A stretch of DNA of 64,000 nt from Sporosarcina sp. D27 (GTDB lineage Bacteria; Bacillota; Bacilli; Bacillales_A; Planococcaceae), in assembly GCF_000586555.1 (NCBI RefSeq), contig NZ_AZUC01000048.1:22546-86545 (forward strand), written 5' to 3'. Positions within the stretch are counted from its first letter, which is position 1. Each line of letters begins with the position of its first letter. Position numbers and translations under genes: made by a program. This document shows positions 62,215 through 64,000 of this stretch, in pieces. Under the pieces are notes generated by a model, which saw only the letters and a list, made by a program, of their open reading frames with translations, was not told where the DNA came from and ran no database searches.

Positions 62215-62888
62215 ACGGCACCCGTGTCGAGCTTATAGCCAACCCCACGAACCGTCACAATACTCACGTGCTCCGGCAATCCTTCCAGCTTGTCCCTCAA
62301 ACGCTTAATATGAACGTTCAGCGTCTGTTCGTCCCCTTCATAATCGAATCCCCATACCCGATCCAACAATACCTCCCGAGTGAATACCTGATTCGGACGT
62401 GATGCAAGGACAGACAGCAACTCAAACTCCTTCAAAGGAAGGAGCAATACTTTTTTTCCAATCGAGACTTCATACGTTTGACGGTTAATGGCTAACGGCC
62501 CAGCTTGGATAAAGACATCGACCGCTTTATCATAACGTCTTAGGATGGCACGTATGCGAAACAGCAATTCTTTCGGCTCAAAAGGCTTCACAAGATAGTC
62601 ATCCGATCCCGCTAAAAATCCCTTTTCCTTATCCTCTAATTCTCCTTTTGCAGTGAGAAGGAGAACAGGAATATCCCATTCCGATCGTAGTTTCTTCGTC
62701 AGCGTATAACCATCCATCTCAGGCATCATGACATCGACTACCGCAAGATCCGGTACTTCTTGTTCCATAAGTTCAAGTGCTTCCCGTCCATTTTTCGCTT
62801 TCATCACCGTATAGCTGGCTGCCGATAATGTAATGCGTACAAGCTCTAAAATATTTGGGTCATCATCAACCGCTAGAATCGTTAACAT
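62211..62888 (-). CDS. OmpR-family response regulator
   Basis: 225 residues: receiver domain ('AVDDDPN', phospho-Asp in 'AVVDVMMPEMDG', Lys in 'YLVKPFEP') and winged helix ('LNVHIKRLRDKLEG'). It starts directly after the YihY stop (TAGATG) with AAGGAAGTGGG upstream, and overlaps the kinase gene, so YihY-regulator-kinase form one operon. Confidence 0.92.
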   Translation of the reverse strand: MLTILAVDDDPNILELVRITLSAASYTVMKAKNGREALELMEQEVPDLAVVDVMMPEMDGYTLTKKLRSEWDIPVLLLTAKGELEDKEKGFLAGSDDYLVKPFEPKELLFRIRAILRRYDKAVDVFIQAGPLAINRQTYEVSIGKKVLLLPLKEFELLSVLASRPNQVFTREVLLDRVWGFDYEGDEQTLNVHIKRLRDKLEGLPEHVSIVTVRGVGYKLDTGAV

Positions 62889-63707
62889 CTATCCCACTTC
62901 CTTCTTTTTGGACTTACTCCACTCTGCATTCAACAATCCTGAAATCAAAATGATGACGGCGGTCATATAAAACCAAATGACAAGCATAATAATTCCAGAA
63001 AGTTGACCGTATAACCGTGTATAGTCTACCGCTGTCACCCACCCGCCAAACAAGTAGGAAAATAGCTGCCACCCAATTGTTGATAGTAACGCGCCAGGAA
63101 CTGACTGGCGGAACAAAACTTTACCACTCGGAACAATTTTGTAAAAGAGTAGAAAAAAGACAAACAAAAACAACGTGCCGAGTCCCCATTTTATCTTCGG
63201 CCACAAAAATAGCCACCCTTCCCAGTCATCGATTCGATCATAATAAGCGACCACTTGATGAAGAACATTTTCAATAAAAGGCAGTAATAACGATAGAGGT
63301 ACAACGAGCATGAACAGTAACGTGACACCAAGATCTCGAATCAATGACAGCCAGAATCCTCTTTTCCGTATATACCCGTTCGCCAAGTCCAATGATCGTG
63401 CAAAAGATTGAACCGTGACAGACGATAACCAGAATGCCCCAGCTAAACTGAAATATAGCCATTTCCCCTTACCATTTCGAAGCACTTCACGGACATTGTC
63501 TTCTATTAGTTGAAAAGACTCCTCAGGAATAAACGGCCGTAAAAATCGGAACAGGATTTCTTCATTAACTGGAAACAAATTCAGTAACGATATTACGAAA
63601 ATAAAAAAGGGCAACATCGATAACAGCAAGTAATAGGCGGTTTGAGCAGCCTGATCAAAAAATCGTTCTTTTACAAAACGTCGTAGCACTCGCAATCCAG
63701 TATTCAT
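62889..63707 (-). CDS. YihY/BrkB-family membrane protein
   Basis: 272 residues with six membrane helices and the family pattern 'DQAAQTAYYLLLSMLPFFIF' plus C-terminal 'LYGQLSGIIMLVIWFYMTAV'. The name ribonuclease BN was a misassignment; the family's role is unclear, possibly envelope transport. AAAAGGAGTCAG precedes the ATG. First gene of the operon with the two-component system. Confidence 0.87.
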   Translation of the reverse strand: MNTGLRVLRRFVKERFFDQAAQTAYYLLLSMLPFFIFVISLLNLFPVNEEILFRFLRPFIPEESFQLIEDNVREVLRNGKGKWLYFSLAGAFWLSSVTVQSFARSLDLANGYIRKRGFWLSLIRDLGVTLLFMLVVPLSLLLPFIENVLHQVVAYYDRIDDWEGWLFLWPKIKWGLGTLFLFVFFLLFYKIVPSGKVLFRQSVPGALLSTIGWQLFSYLFGGWVTAVDYTRLYGQLSGIIMLVIWFYMTAVIILISGLLNAEWSKSKKKEVG

Positions 63708-63780
63708 TCACTGACTCCTTTTCATATAGTATATGTCGGGACATTCCTTTTTCTATCATCATATACTACATGTAGATAAT

Positions 63781-63820
63781 AAAAAAGCGAGTCAAGGAAT
63801 GAAATCCTTGACTCGCTTTA
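63781..63820 (-). terminator. Terminator of the rRNA operon
   Basis: AAAGCGAGTCAAGGA pairs perfectly with TCCTTGACTCGCTTT, loop ATGAAA. On the minus strand TTTTTTATT follows, just after the 5S gene. Confidence 0.9.
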
Positions 63821-63826
63821 CAAATT

Positions 63827-63943
63827 GCCCGGCAACGTCCTACTCTCACAGGGGGAAGCCCCCTACTACCATCGGCGCTGAAGAACTTAACTTCCGTGTT
63901 CGGTATGGGAACGGGTGTGACCTCTTCGCCATCATTACCAGAC
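63827..63943 (-). rRNA. rrf: 5S ribosomal RNA
   Basis: On the minus strand the sequence contains the conserved 'GAAGAGGTCACACCCGTTCC', 'CCGAACACGGAAGTTAAG' and 'GAGAGTAGGACG' blocks in the right order. The ends pair (TCTGGTAA with TTGCCGGG). About 117 nt, standard for Bacillales. It marks the end of an rrn operon extending beyond the window to the right. Confidence 0.97.
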
Positions 63944-64000
63944 AAATTGAGCTTGTTCGCTCAAAACTGGATAAAACCAACATTGAATACTCAAGACAGC
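63944..64000 (-). other. 23S-5S intergenic spacer
   Basis: The sequence between 5S and the (off-window) 23S gene reads 'GTTTTATCCAGTTTTGAGCG' on the minus strand, a spacer type common in Bacillales rrn operons. Confidence 0.6.

Noticed and set aside
1..64000. CRISPR arrays
   Set aside because: No series of identical 25-40 bp repeats with regular spacers was seen; the only regular array is the diverged 21-bp repeat at 2213-2325.
1..64000. tRNA genes
   Set aside because: No cloverleaf with GTTCRANYC and CCA-type end was noticed, including next to the 5S gene and at the island border; a tRNA-scan would be needed to be certain.

Overview
The window is chromosomal DNA from a low-GC, endospore-lineage Gram-positive bacterium. 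Strong AGGAGG-type ribosome binding sites, many lipobox lipoproteins, a BdbC/BdbD pair, a Vpr-like secreted subtilase, an OpuC-type osmolyte transporter and a Bacillales-type 5S rRNA at the right edge point to Bacillales. My guess is a Planococcaceae relative (Sporosarcina/Lysinibacillus-like); this is inference, because no phylogenetic marker except 5S is present.

Layout. 1-20 kb is ordinary chromosome: an osmoprotectant ABC transporter with permease and binding protein fused, an SDR reductase, an MTA/SAH-nucleosidase-like lipoprotein, an acyltransferase, small lipoproteins, a TsuA/TusA-type sulfur uptake pair, a 1400-residue secreted subtilase with cohesin-like and dockerin modules, and a TetR-fabF pair. 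A free-standing subtilisin-propeptide (I9) protein without a signal peptide follows. 19.3-21.7 kb is a BlaI / M56-peptidase / BdbD / BdbC locus in which the peptidase gene is cut by one in-frame TAG.

22-47.8 kb is a more AT-rich accessory zone. It holds a PadR/DUF1700/DUF4097 operon with an operator across its promoter, a membrane-anchored MutS-like ATPase, and a four-gene operon (phosphoesterase, response regulator, histidine kinase that seems to start at ATT, glycosidase-like lipoprotein). It also holds DoxX and CueP genes and a lincosamide nucleotidyltransferase gene behind a ribosome-controlled attenuator. Next come a decayed Bce-type transporter with a chimeric VOC/kinase relic, and a TetR / alpha-beta hydrolase / macrolide phosphotransferase operon. 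The zone ends in a four-gene recombinase operon resembling ginABCD of GInt islands (three large tyrosine recombinases plus a small coiled-coil protein), a perfect 19-bp inverted repeat, and a topB gene lacking its 5' half.

49-64 kb returns to ordinary chromosome: cardiolipin synthase, MarR plus a 14-TM efflux pump, an NAPE-PLD-like hydrolase, an ABC-2 exporter operon with its own lipoprotein, a DUF485/ActP symporter pair, a YihY / two-component operon, and the 3' end of an rRNA operon on the minus strand.

The most promising material is the recombinase island with its antibiotic-inactivation cargo, the attenuator before the lnu gene, the orphan I9 protein, the amber-split M56 peptidase between two BlaI-like operators, and the ATT-start kinase operon.
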